Below, piece by piece: positions 1-10,114 of a stretch of DNA of 64,000 nt. Source of the stretch: Phycomyces nitens (lineage: Eukaryota; Mucoromycota; Mucoromycetes; Mucorales; Phycomycetaceae); assembly GCA_022702545.1 (NCBI GenBank), contig JAHRBC010000002.1:5456001-5520000 (forward strand), written 5' to 3'. The stretch's first letter is position 1; each line of letters opens with the position of its first letter. The notes beneath the pieces were generated by a model that worked only from the letters and a program-made list of their open reading frames with translations, was not told where the DNA came from and did not search any database. The translations under genes and the position numbers were made by a program.

Positions 1-505
1 ATATTTCTATTAATGTCTTTTGCAAAATTTGCGACTTAAAGATAGAACAGGATAGCATTCACCATGTATCTAGACTCATCCGACAATACTACCCTACTCT
101 GATCGTCGATGCTATAATTGGTTATAGCTCTAACCCAACACAGCCGACTCTTCTTCTATGTACAGGTTAATTTTGGATTAGATATAGGTGTATGAGATCA
201 GGAAAAATTTGGGATTACATCGCTAATAGCTGAATATCTAAAGATAAGGCACACGCAGCCACCAACTTTGCTTGATGGGATGAATATCTTTCAAAATATT
301 TAAATCTCACATTCAAATGAAGGCTTGTAACATCTGTAGTACTGGGTTTGGTTGTTTCGTACAATATTACTCCAAACGTTTTGGCATACAGTTACTTATC
401 TTTCAAAAGATAATCATGTATAAAAAATGCTAATAGAGCATGATTATCATGAGAGAGTCAAATAATAACCCACACTAAAACTCGGATAACTCATGGCTAG
501 CGAAT
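1..505 (-). mobile_element. Tc1/mariner transposase relic, 5' part
   Basis: Read on the minus strand, this stretch matches the better preserved Tc1 relic at 20815-21850 through most of its length. Shared blocks include the region around 75-135, the AACTTTGCTTG block near 262-272, and the start-proximal block near 480-495 that reads LSEF. Many stops and indels interrupt it, so it is dead. The 3' half of the transposase would lie off the left edge of the window. Tc1/mariner transposases are cut-and-paste DDE/D enzymes that insert at TA. The family call rests on comparison with the second copy; the exact right limit is uncertain. Confidence 0.6.
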
Positions 506-1231
506 AGGGCTCTGGTTCTTTAATTTCTTAAAAAGAGTGATTAGGTTGTAAGTAAAGACTCTGTATTGAATAACAAAAGATGGGTGATGAAAGAAAAAAA
601 GGTTTATTCTTGGTGATTTGTTTTCTTGTTATTGTATAATAAATACTTGTCTACTTTTATTACTAGCCTATGCTTTTGATGACCGCCATTCAATTCTATA
701 TCAGAATACTTTGACATCAACTGACAAAGCCTTATTGGAATAAATCTCTAGTGTAAAAACAATTTTGTACCCTCTATTGCAATCAATTCCAAGTATGTCC
801 TGTTGCTCTCATTTTGTTCTTTATGCCTTTCAAACTGGGCAAGAGGTAATAATTTATTAGCTATTTTTTTTTGTAACTGCACAGACCACCTTGGAGTAAC
901 GCAAGATTTAAAAAGATCGCCATTCTTGAACTTGTACTCTCCAAGGTTACTGCTACACCGATCAAGACAAACTCTTTACTTCTTTACTTCTTTACATGTA
1001 AAACACTGTTTCCATACTAATTTTACCTGGTCCGTTAACAAAAAGCAGATATTCCCACTCACTATAGCTCATTATCATACGAATCTCCACTTCCGGCCAA
1101 TAAGAGTGCGTATTTCTATCATGCCTGCATCAACATGGTCGAAAGTAGTAAAAAGCGATGGTTATCATATTTTTTCTCACACAGGCGTTGGGGTCTTATC
1201 GATCAGTTTGACAGTCAATCAAAAAAATTCT

Positions 1232-1237
1232 TATAAG
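1232..1237 (+). promoter_or_regulatory. TATA-like box upstream of the 1306 gene
   Basis: TATAAG lies about 70 bp upstream of the chosen ATG at 1306, in an otherwise AT-rich 5' region. Position and sequence fit a core promoter element, but there is no transcript evidence. From 506 to 1305 I see no gene. Confidence 0.3.
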
Positions 1238-1305
1238 AACGCGACCTTTTGGCGTCCTTCCTTTTTTCCTCTTTGCACAGCTTATTATCGTCTTTTATCC
1301 CAAAA

Positions 1306-3336
1306 ATGACCCATAACGCTTACTCTACCGCCTTGCAGACAATCCGTCTTGCTTACCGCTTCCTCCTCGCGCTACCTCTTGTAGCTGCAATCGCTTCTCC
1401 GCTCGCATGTGTCTTTGACACAGTCCTCTCTGCTCTCTGTCGTCTTTCCGCAGACGACATGGGAATTACCTACTCTCCAGTGCTATTCGACGACGACCAG
1501 GACTCAGTCGAATGGATCTGTGGTGTGGTGGGGGAGAAAACCGCTGGCCTTGTGCCGGACTCTCTGAGTGCACGTTCAGAGGGAGAACTCTCAGGTATCT
1601 CGGTGGACGAGCCCAAGAGACGTATCCCGGCTCTTACGCCTTTCGAGCGCCTCATTCTTGAGGCTATCGATTCTGGAAGTGTTGGAATTCACCTTCCAAC
1701 TACCATGGAAGAAGTTCGGGAACAGCTTCCAAACGAACTCAACAGGGGCACGTTGAGAATGTTCACAGGTCCCAAGCACAAGCAATCGGTGGGCATTCCA
1801 GCTCATCGTGATACTTCTTTGGGCGAGGCTGCTCGCTTCGCCTCCTTTGACCGTCCAGGGACTGTAGCCTTTGATTGGGAAGGGGAGGTCGCAAGACCTT
1901 TTAAGAACAATTGGCTGAAGAAGACCTACATGGTCGACGAATCAGATGAGCTGTTCTCAGGGGAGACTTGGAAGCAAGGAACCCCTGCCGAGTTTGTCAA
2001 CGACTCTTCTAAAGTGGTGTCCACCGCTGCCAAAGGAGATGACAGACACGATGTACCCAATGAGGCCGGCGTAGTACCTGATGTGTATCGAGACTACAGG
2101 GACTCATCTGTTGAGGATGAGGAGTCTCATGACTCTGATTCTTCCGATGATGGGTCTTTTGTCGAGAGACTGCCTTGTTCGTCATTGGTTGCAGGCCTTC
2201 CAGCTTCCGGATGGGAGGTGACCGAGGACGAGATTGCCGACCTAGTGTCTCGTCTGGAGTCATTGTCAATCGATGATGTAAGCGACGGTCCATTCTTTGA
2301 GACCGAAATTGGCATGGAAGGAATCGCTGTTGATGTCATTCCTTTCTATGATGGGGGAAATATTGGAGAACCTTTTGTCCTTGGGCAGGATGCTATCCAA
2401 GGCCCTATTCAGGATACGGAAATGGGTCTTCAGTATTCCGGACTAGTTGGAAACCCTTTTTTCTTTGGACAAGAGGCGATTCAGGGCTTCGTGCCCCAGA
2501 TTGACGCTCCTTTGGAGTTGATTGATGCGAGTCCCACAGTCAAATTTCTGGGATTGGAGATGAACAGAAGCTTGGGAACAGAGCCAATCAAAGTTGATAG
2601 CCCCGAGTTTTCTGGTATTGACGCTGGTGCCTCCACTGCCGGTGTCATGGACGATGAACCAAACAGTGCTGTTGTGGCAGAAGCCACTGTTGAGGCGACC
2701 CCAGGTATCGAAAAAGGGTTTGATGGTCGCCAAGAGACCAAAGAAGATAACTGGGACAATTACTTTGATTTCACTGATTGTCCCGTTACCGACAGCAACG
2801 AGCTCACTGTTCCTGCGATGGAGTGCTCCTCTCCTACAGGTGAAAAGCTCGGTACGAACGAAACCCAGGCTTGTGTCCCGCAACAAGCTGTAGGTGATGC
2901 AAAGGGGGAAGAGAAGGAGGTCCGGGGACAGAAGTCTGAGGATGCCAAGCCTTCCCCCAGCCAAGAACAAACCGTCAAGGCTCCGCGACCGGTATTCGTT
3001 TTTGGCGCTGGTGACGCCCAGGGTTCGAAGGATGGCTCGAACAAACCTTCTGCTCCTGCCTTTGCCTTTGGCGCTGGCATGGCTCGGAAGTGTGAGTTTG
3101 GGTCATACAACGTCCCGAAGCTCCCAGGATTGTTCGCTGTGCCCCCCAAGCCGGACAATGCATCAAGGCCCGTTGTATTTCCTGACGACGAGGCGCGGCT
3201 GGCTGGTTCTTCCGACGATGCCGAGGTTCCAATTGAGGTTCCCGCCGAAGTTGAGGCATTCAAGAACAGCCAGGTTCCTCTTCGACGTTCCTTGATGAGC
3301 TTCCTTCAGAATCTCGATTCTGAAGAGGCCTTCTGA
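1306..3336 (+). CDS. Hypothetical acidic protein with N-terminal hydrophobic segment and GQxAIQG repeats
   Basis: A single uninterrupted frame of 676 residues from the first ATG (1306); the frame is open upstream to 1249 but has no ATG there. I do not recognise the family. Residues about 16-45 are hydrophobic and could be a membrane anchor or signal segment. The middle is acidic and Ser/Asp/Glu rich. Two copies of a short repeat lie near residues 354 and 382 (PFVLGQDAIQG and PFFFGQEAIQG). Two FxFGAG motifs near residues 564 and 584 recall FG-repeat nucleoporins, but that is only a resemblance. GC content is clearly higher than in the flanks, supporting real coding. No neighbour suggests a pathway. 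The C-terminal quarter is Pro/Ala/Lys rich and probably disordered. Confidence 0.75.
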   Translation: MTHNAYSTALQTIRLAYRFLLALPLVAAIASPLACVFDTVLSALCRLSADDMGITYSPVLFDDDQDSVEWICGVVGEKTAGLVPDSLSARSEGELSGISVDEPKRRIPALTPFERLILEAIDSGSVGIHLPTTMEEVREQLPNELNRGTLRMFTGPKHKQSVGIPAHRDTSLGEAARFASFDRPGTVAFDWEGEVARPFKNNWLKKTYMVDESDELFSGETWKQGTPAEFVNDSSKVVSTAAKGDDRHDVPNEAGVVPDVYRDYRDSSVEDEESHDSDSSDDGSFVERLPCSSLVAGLPASGWEVTEDEIADLVSRLESLSIDDVSDGPFFETEIGMEGIAVDVIPFYDGGNIGEPFVLGQDAIQGPIQDTEMGLQYSGLVGNPFFFGQEAIQGFVPQIDAPLELIDASPTVKFLGLEMNRSLGTEPIKVDSPEFSGIDAGASTAGVMDDEPNSAVVAEATVEATPGIEKGFDGRQETKEDNWDNYFDFTDCPVTDSNELTVPAMECSSPTGEKLGTNETQACVPQQAVGDAKGEEKEVRGQKSEDAKPSPSQEQTVKAPRPVFVFGAGDAQGSKDGSNKPSAPAFAFGAGMARKCEFGSYNVPKLPGLFAVPPKPDNASRPVVFPDDEARLAGSSDDAEVPIEVPAEVEAFKNSQVPLRRSLMSFLQNLDSEEAF

Positions 3337-4640
3337 TTGGACGTCAGAGGAACCCTCTTTACGTTCGGTTCCAATTGCTCGCAGATTCAAAGGTCTGGTT
3401 TATCTGTCTCTTTGAGATTGACACCATGTTCCGCCTGCTTGTTTGGGACCGAGTCCTTATCTTGGATAATGACGATTCAAACTGGCCAGTCTATCTGTTT
3501 CAATGGAAATTTATACCGTGCCTACATGTTTGCATGTTTCTGAATCCTTGGCATAATTTGGATAGTAAAGGGAAGGTAGACGTGGAGTTGTTTACGTCGG
3601 TGTATTAGGAGGTGCTGGTTTGAGTTGTGGTCCCTCACGCTCGCCTATATACATCGTCTTGATATATCCGAAAGTTGTGGTAGCGATGTTTGGATCCTCT
3701 CAAAGGTAAGGATTGTTTTTTTATATTCGATTTATTGTTGCCCATTGACTTTTTTACTAACTATGGTCATTTATAGTTGCCCATGTTCGTAGGGTCTTTG
3801 ACGAGTTTCACCCACCCATGGTCTTGGTCACGGTCTTGGGTCTACGATTCTATCAATAGTACGAACAACTCGGTTTTCTGGTTTTCTGGTTTAGACTATT
3901 TGGGTCTCTGGTTTGGTTCTCCTGGCCGCGGGAGTCTGTGTTGTCGAAGTCCTCGGGTATATCCTCCCACAGTACCAGCGTACGATAGAATCAAGGAGCA
4001 TGGATGTCAGTCCCTCTAACATCCGCCGGTCATACGTATCTGAGCTGGATAGACTTGGTTTCCTGACTGGCTCTTTCGAGCCTTTGGTCGGGTTTGGTCT
4101 CTCTTGCGTGGACTTTTGTGAGTCTGTGGATTGACTCGTTTGAACTCAATTTGGTTCAAAAATCCGGTCTGCGCATAGGACCCACAAGTCTTGAAGGTGT
4201 CTGATGAAAGGTTTCGCGTGAGATATAAAAGGCGAAGACCTGTTCTCAGCAGATTGTATGGCCAAACAGCCGAAAGTGTACAGCCAAATAGTTGTCTGGG
4301 TACAAGGAATGCACAACTGCATGCCTGGGCAACACACAGTCCTCTGAGATGGCAAAAAAAAAAACTTGGACTGTGATTAGGCAACGCACGAGTAGGCTGT
4401 CCATGGAGGCAAGCAAGAACAAGTACACATTCACAATATGTATTGTTCATCGGTAGTAGTAAGCACAAGTCATTGACTTTCAAGAGTGTTTTCCACACCT
4501 GCCGCTTGAATTCAAGCATACCTCTTTTGGGTATATTCAAGCTGATCTGGCTTGTCGCCTCAAATTCGACGAGACGGATCAAACAGGATACACTTGCGAC
4601 TGTCATCAAGAGCAGATTGCGTATAGCAGTTGCAAAAAAT
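3337..4640. other. Gene-poor stretch downstream of the 1306 gene
   Basis: Several short frames exist (for example 3777-4134) but none shows a recognisable motif, and the frames break often. An intron-like segment with GTAAGG at about 3706 and TTTATAG near 3777 is visible, so a spliced transcript tail is possible. I assign no gene. Confidence 0.3.
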
Positions 4641-4799
4641 ATACACACACCTCAAGACATTCCCTGACCAGGATAAGGTGTGTGTATTTGCAACTGTCAA
4701 GGAGAAGCAACTGTCATGGGACCAGTCCAGCAAAACACCGAATCAAGACTGGTCCCAAATGGATATTGTTCATACCTTTATCCATCCCGCAAGATTCTG

Positions 4800-5000
4800 G
4801 CAATGGAGATGGCAGCAGCAGCAATCAAGCACGCCACGTAAACCTCTACAATCCAACGATACAGCAATAAAGCAATACAAGTCAACAGTACAAATCAACG
4901 GTAAAAACCAATGGTACAAGTCAATGGTACAAAACCAAAATACAAAGCAGCAGTACAAACCAAATCAAAACAATCAGTAAAAACAAAAGCCAAAACGAAA
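4800..5000. repeat. Low-complexity degenerate tandem repeat
   Basis: Repeated variants of GTACAAGTCAATGGTACAAA and AAACCAA follow one another on the plus strand, giving Gln/Lys/Asn-rich translations in several frames. Similar purine-biased low complexity continues in patches to about 5300. No gene is supported here. Confidence 0.45.
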
Positions 5001-6051
5001 CATTCAAGTCACGTAGAGCTGCCACTCCATTGCTAGTCTGTCCAGGTATGTCTTTGTCATTTTCCAAGATCTTCAAGCCAAAATCAAGTCGAAGTCAGAT
5101 CAAGAATCTCAAGATCAAGCAACAAATCCAGTCCTGGTACAACAACAAGAAACAACAACCACAAGATCACAGAAATGGAAATGACAAGAAGCAGCCCAGA
5201 GTCTCGCCATCTCGCTGGGTTGTGGCAAAGGCATACCTGGACCTCGACAAGAATGAAAGCCAAGTACGAAGCATCCGGTTCACCAAGAAATCCAATACGG
5301 GACATCAAGACGATCAGGGGTAATACAATCCATACAAACACCACTGACACTGGCAGGACTTTATAGGCTACCAGCAATCTATGAGGGAGCTCCCAACAGA
5401 ACAGTGTGAACTCAAGCAGCGATACGGCACCAGATGGTATTGTCCTCAAATCCATAAGATTGTGACAGCATCAAGGAGAGCCCTTAAGATAAGTACTTGT
5501 TCCATTATACTGTATTTTATGACATTTTGGATACTAACTATATAAATAGTTTTTTAGTTTCCTTATCCCGGCCTATGTACTACAAGAGGACACCATTTGG
5601 AGGATGCCAGTGAGAGTGAAGAATGGTTCTTGCTAACGGCAGACCATTGAGTGCGCTAGTCGTACTTCTCTCGCCAAAAAACTTACAGTGCCTTTGTGCC
5701 TGTATAGGGCCTTGGGTCAACCAAGTCTGGTCATCCGTCTGCCGTTGGTTGTCCAGCCCATTGTGGTGGACACATCGCTCGAGTGGCGCATGGCTTCTGT
5801 TGGCGGTTCCATTTTCCCTTTGCTGGTAGTCTTGCTGGTCCTGCTGGTGGAGGTGGTGGCTATGTGGATTGTATTGCCCCGTGTACCGTCTGTCCCGTTT
5901 ACATCAAGAAAAAAAAGCCGGCTGTCAAATCCTATCATCCATGGCAACAAAACAAAGAATACAATATGTTCATATCTCAGCCGGTGTATGAACAGGGATC
6001 AACAAGAGATCCCCGAAATGCAAGCCAATCTCAACCCATGATAAATATTCT

Positions 6052-6330
6052 CAGTCAAGGTAACGTAAAAACGCTGACTCTAACCAATTATAAATACTCA
6101 CTGTCAAGATTATTATAGATGACTGAAATCAAGGAAGGGTATAGACCCACTGCCGAGCCGATACCAAAGAGTGGGATCCAAATCATGGGAAAAGTCCCAT
6201 TTTCAAGCCGATTCCAAAGAGTGGGATCCGAATCATGGGCAGAGTCCCACAGTCAAGGTAAAAGTCAAAACGCTGGCTCGAAAAAAAAAGTATGAATACT
6301 CACCATCAATATGATTACAGGTGACTGATC
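6052..6330. repeat. Nested direct duplications (198-bp offset, containing a 50-bp tandem pair)
   Basis: A block of about 75-80 bp beginning CAGTCAAGGTA at 6052 recurs in diverged form at 6250. Between the two copies, a 50-bp unit beginning AGCCG is repeated in tandem at 6156-6205 and 6206-6255; both units contain GAGTGGGATCC and AATCATGGG. The sequence shows local segmental duplication followed by divergence. No gene is recognised. Confidence 0.6.
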
Positions 6331-6339
6331 CAAATAATT

Positions 6340-6620
6340 GTATGCCTGCCAAGTTCAACATCAAGTACAATGCAAAGTTTAACGCAAAGTCCAGTGCTAT
6401 GTTTGCTGTAAAGTCCAATGTATGGCTCAAGGTAAGGTATATAGCAATTTTAGTGCATTCCAAAGCACAGTTCATTGTCTAGTCTGGAGGCAAAGTTCAA
6501 TGTCGAGTTGGATTTCCGAGTTCAAGGCCAAGTCCAAAGTCGAGTTCAGTACAAAGTTGGATTTCCGAGTTTGATTCCAAGTTTACTTCCCGAGTTTGAT
6601 GACAAGATCAATGCCGTTCC
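6340..6620. repeat. Degenerate short-unit repeat around AAAGTYCAATG
   Basis: Variants of AAAGTCCAATG and GAGTTGGATTTCCGAGTT follow one another with irregular spacing. GTTGGATTTCCGAGTT occurs twice near 6507 and 6553. Open frames over this region are by-products of the repeat. Confidence 0.4.
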
Positions 6621-6921
6621 TTACAAATCCGATTATGCGTTTAATTCAAAGAAGAATTGAAATGAAATTTCAAACGATCAAAAAAAAAAGGAGGAGTGCT
6701 AAAAAAAGGCGCCCTCCGCAAGAAGGAAGGTCTCTCGAAAGACGTCTTCGGTGGTTAAAGTGGTGGTAGCATCCTTTATACAATTTGAACTGTAAGTACC
6801 TATTGATCTCTTGTGATTTATGATGAAGAACATGTACTAATATATATGTGTTATCTTTCTATAGATGTCCAAAATGTTAAAGATGACATAATGAAAGACG
6901 ATGGTCCACAGGAGTCCTCCA

Positions 6922-7190
6922 GGAAAGAACACCAACTCATGTGCTTGCAACTCCCCTTAGGGCTATCTGTCCTACAGGCATAAGGTATTTCTTTTGCTGT
7001 ATCCTATATAGCATCGTATGCCTTTAGTATACTTTCATCTTTTGGAATAGCCCAATAAAACGGGCCCTTAAGAAGGAAATATACAAAGTCATATGTTGCT
7101 ATATGGTAAGAATCAGGGAAGACGTACCTTATGCCTGTAGGACAGATAGTCCTAAGGTGAGTTGCAAGCATATGAGTAGATGTTCTTTCC
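6922..7190. repeat. Imperfect inverted repeat, 66-bp arms, 137-bp spacer
   Basis: Positions 6922-6987 and 7125-7190 are inverted copies of each other with roughly eight mismatches. Both arms contain TATCTGTCCTACAGGCATAA on opposite strands. A transcript would fold into a long hairpin. The ends are not flanked by an obvious target duplication, so it is not clearly a MITE. The minus-strand right arm translates as part of an open frame (7004-7423) of unknown identity. Confidence 0.65.
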
Positions 7191-7830
7191 TCTAGGGCGC
7201 TTGTGAGGCTTGGTTTCCAAATTATCGACCATTTAAAAAAAATTGAATGTACGGAATCCGTTAAAATTTGACAATGAACCTGAACAAAGTAAAAAGACAA
7301 GTACCGAATGAACAAAGAAATTGAAATTGGGCAAAGCGAGCAAGCAAAGATCAAGCAAGGCAAAAAGACTTTGGACTGAATGACGCAGATGACTTGGATT
7401 GGACAAAGAAAGAAGACTCGCATTGAACGGCGCTAAAGGACTAACATTGAGGATAGCTGAAGACCGACCCTTGACAGTGCTGGAAGACTGAGCAGTGACA
7501 TAGCCCGAAGACAAAGCTGCTGCGATGCTGTACTTTGGCAAGAACTTGGTAGAATTACAATTCTGAGGTCTGGGGGGGCGGGAATATATGGTCTCCACCT
7601 TCTCGTGGTTATTCCTGTGAGTAGAAGCTTGTTGCTTTGAAACCAAGAGAGACCCTCCGTAAGATATATTGTTATATAGTACACTGTGGCAACTTGACCA
7701 ACAATTGTAAAGATTACAATAAAATACCTACTGTTTATTCTGATTTTAGTCCATTTCATCTCATTAGATTGCAGTTGAAAATCAATGATAGTTCATTGAT
7801 TAGCATTTAACAATTATTATCAGTGGTAGT

Positions 7831-8134
7831 ATGAGTCTGTGTGTAAATCATTTACTTGGCGTGGTAAATAGGGGCTGGGAACTTGTCGATACTGTGAGAG
7901 TGTTATTTATTAATGAAAGAATATTATGGTGGTTTATATAGTTATTATTCTAGTTTCCTTTTACTTTTAATCTATATTGTCTAATGGTCAGCTATCACTG
8001 TTGTAGTGTTAATTGTACGTGATCCTAGTGTGTAACTGCTCCTGGGATGTTAATTTTCCAGGGTCATTAGAAAAGAGTAACCCGATATTGGTTGTGGATT
8101 CTGTATTTTACTCGGCTCTGGTGTGTATACCACA
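7831..8134 (-). repeat. Diverged solo LTR related to gypsy-1
   Basis: From about 7885 to 8134 the sequence follows the same order of blocks as the reverse complement of the gypsy-1 LTR: ACTGTGAGAGTGTTATTTATT, GTGTAACTGCTCCTG, CCAGGGTCATTAG, and the terminal GTGTGTATACCACA. The left edge is too diverged to fix, and I see no target duplication. No internal retroviral-type domains lie next to it, so it is a solo LTR or LTR fragment, in inverted orientation relative to the element at 22904-29285. Confidence 0.75.
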
Positions 8135-8967
8135 ATATGTCAGAAAATATTTCTATTGCATAATTTGAACTTGATTCAGCAGGTTCAATTCTTTGTATTT
8201 TGTAGATTTTTTAGACTTTTTTTTTGACAAACATATCCAATATAATTTTTATAACAAAATGAGCACAATGCAATATATTACGTTTATTTAGCCCTCCCCT
8301 TTACATATTTACTTTTATCGAAGCCAAAATATAGATATTTATTAAGATCCTATTAGTCAATACTTTCTCAAATCCTTGAAATCCATTGTATGCGTGGTAC
8401 AAATAGTCATATTTCCTTTTATATACACTTCTTTACAAATTCCGCTTATTCTAACATCCTCTATATCTATACAAGTACGCCTTTGTGTGCGGTCGGATAA
8501 GCATCAATCGGTTTGTATTACGAATCTGCACAGCTTTACTTAGAACAATTTTTTTGAAATTTCTCAGACTGGTCTTAGGTCCTCTGGATTTCGTAAGAGG
8601 GTACAAAAATGCACTTTTGGTGCAAATAACGTAATCTTCAGTGCTTGAAGATTTTTGTGAGTGAAAGATTGAGGCAATTTGATGAATATTTAACCAATTC
8701 AAGTAAAGTAAGCCGATAATGGTGGATTGCAATATGCCTCGCCAGGTTACCTAATAATGTATACGTTGCTAAATTTGTGTTTATAAATATAAAGTAATTT
8801 TTTGTCAAATACAATGGGGTTGATTCCTGAATGGCACAACTGACACCGAGTTTTTTTTAAGAAAATAAAATACCTATACCTCTGTTTATTTTCTTTTTTA
8901 GAACCTTTATTTTAATCCGATTCCATTCATGCTTTTATAAAACATTTCTGACAATATTCCCAAGCAA
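8135..8967. other. AT-rich intergenic stretch
   Basis: No coding, RNA or repeat feature is recognised; the longest frame (8451-8732, minus) has no family motif and AT-driven composition. Confidence 0.4.
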
Positions 8968-9385
8968 ATGGAAATCCCAATTGAAGTCAGAGGAATGATT
9001 ATCGGTGTTTTTGAGGCAGGAGTAAAAGTTTCGACCGTTTGTGAGCGATATAATGTAGCACGCCGTACTGTATACAATACAATGTGAAGATAAAGAGAGA
9101 CTAGAACGACAGTCATACACAGGAACAAGGGGCCCTCAAGGATATTTGGTGAACAAGACTTGCGCATTTTGCACAGAGATAAAAAAAAAAGATCGGGCGG
9201 CCACCTTGGATATGTTGATCAACATAATGCATGTAAATTTGAAAAGATATGTTTTCAATAATACAATGCGTGCCGCCATAAAGACTCTTCATATGAAGTC
9301 TTGCGACGCTATATACAAACCATGGCTCACTGAGTGTCATCGCAGAAACCACCTGGTACTTGCTTAGCATGCCAGAAAAAAAAGT
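8968..9385 (+). pseudogene. Tc1-like transposase N-terminal relic
   Basis: From the ATG at 8968 the translation begins MEIPIEVRGMIIGVFEAG and continues through VCERYNVARRTVYNTM, a typical N-terminal helix-turn-helix of Tc1/pogo-type transposases. A stop follows, then further family-like blocks (FGEQDLRILHRDKK, KPWLTECHRRNHL) in shifted frames to about 9385. Only the DNA-binding half remains and no DDE residues are seen. It is a different subfamily copy from those at 1 and 20815. Frameshifts and stops make it a dead fragment. Confidence 0.6.
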
Positions 9386-10114
9386 AAATTGACACTGAGA
9401 TTGAGTTATTTGTAGTGACTAATCGATGCGTATTTGCTATGGTTGCGTGTAAATAAAATTACCTAGAAATGTCTATAGACTTTCTTGATGGCTTATCATA
9501 ATTAGAGTCTTTGGCGGTTTGCTTTATTAGCCGGCTTTACCAATGATTGGATCCAATTGACATGTTTATTTGCTAGATTAACCTGTAATAGATCTCATTG
9601 ATATAGTCGATGATTATCTTTAAATGCTATGAAATACTTTAGACTACTTTAAAGATGTTTTGGAATTTGTTGGATATTTATCTTTATTATTCTTCTTTAA
9701 GAAAGAATGGGTAAAACAATGCCATACAATGATAGACATATTTCTGTTTTTTTAAAAGAGAAACCATTCCCCTAAGTTCTTTACATGACTACAAATGATA
9801 AAATTATATATATATTGATTTTTAAGTATAGTATATCAATAACTATAATATGGAACTAAGCAAAATGATAAAAAACTGCAGCAGTCTATTACTCCCATAC
9901 CCATAATCAGACATGTATTTAATGTATCATGAATTTAAATTATTTTACAAAATTTTTAATTAAATATAACTTGTTAAGAATATGACTATAATAGCTCTTT
10001 TACAAGTTTGCTCTGCCTTTATACTAATATAAATAGCCTAGAATTTCCAGATTCGATTACCTGTAGGCAAGGTTTAAAAGAAAAAGAGTAGTTTTATGAA
10101 AAAAAAACTATTTG
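9386..10114. other. AT-rich intergenic stretch
   Basis: Very AT-rich, with no supported gene, repeat or RNA feature. Confidence 0.4.

Noticed and set aside
803..1309. Open frame of 168 codons upstream of the 1306 gene
   Set aside because: No ATG-supported start with family resemblance, AT-rich composition, and it overlaps the promoter of the 1306 gene.
3777..4134. Two overlapping frames that look weakly hydrophobic
   Set aside because: Neither has a recognisable motif and no splice plan keeps either open; could be a transcript tail.
4630..6118. Several 90-120 codon frames rich in Gln, Lys and Val
   Set aside because: They follow low-complexity repeats and change frame with the repeat unit.
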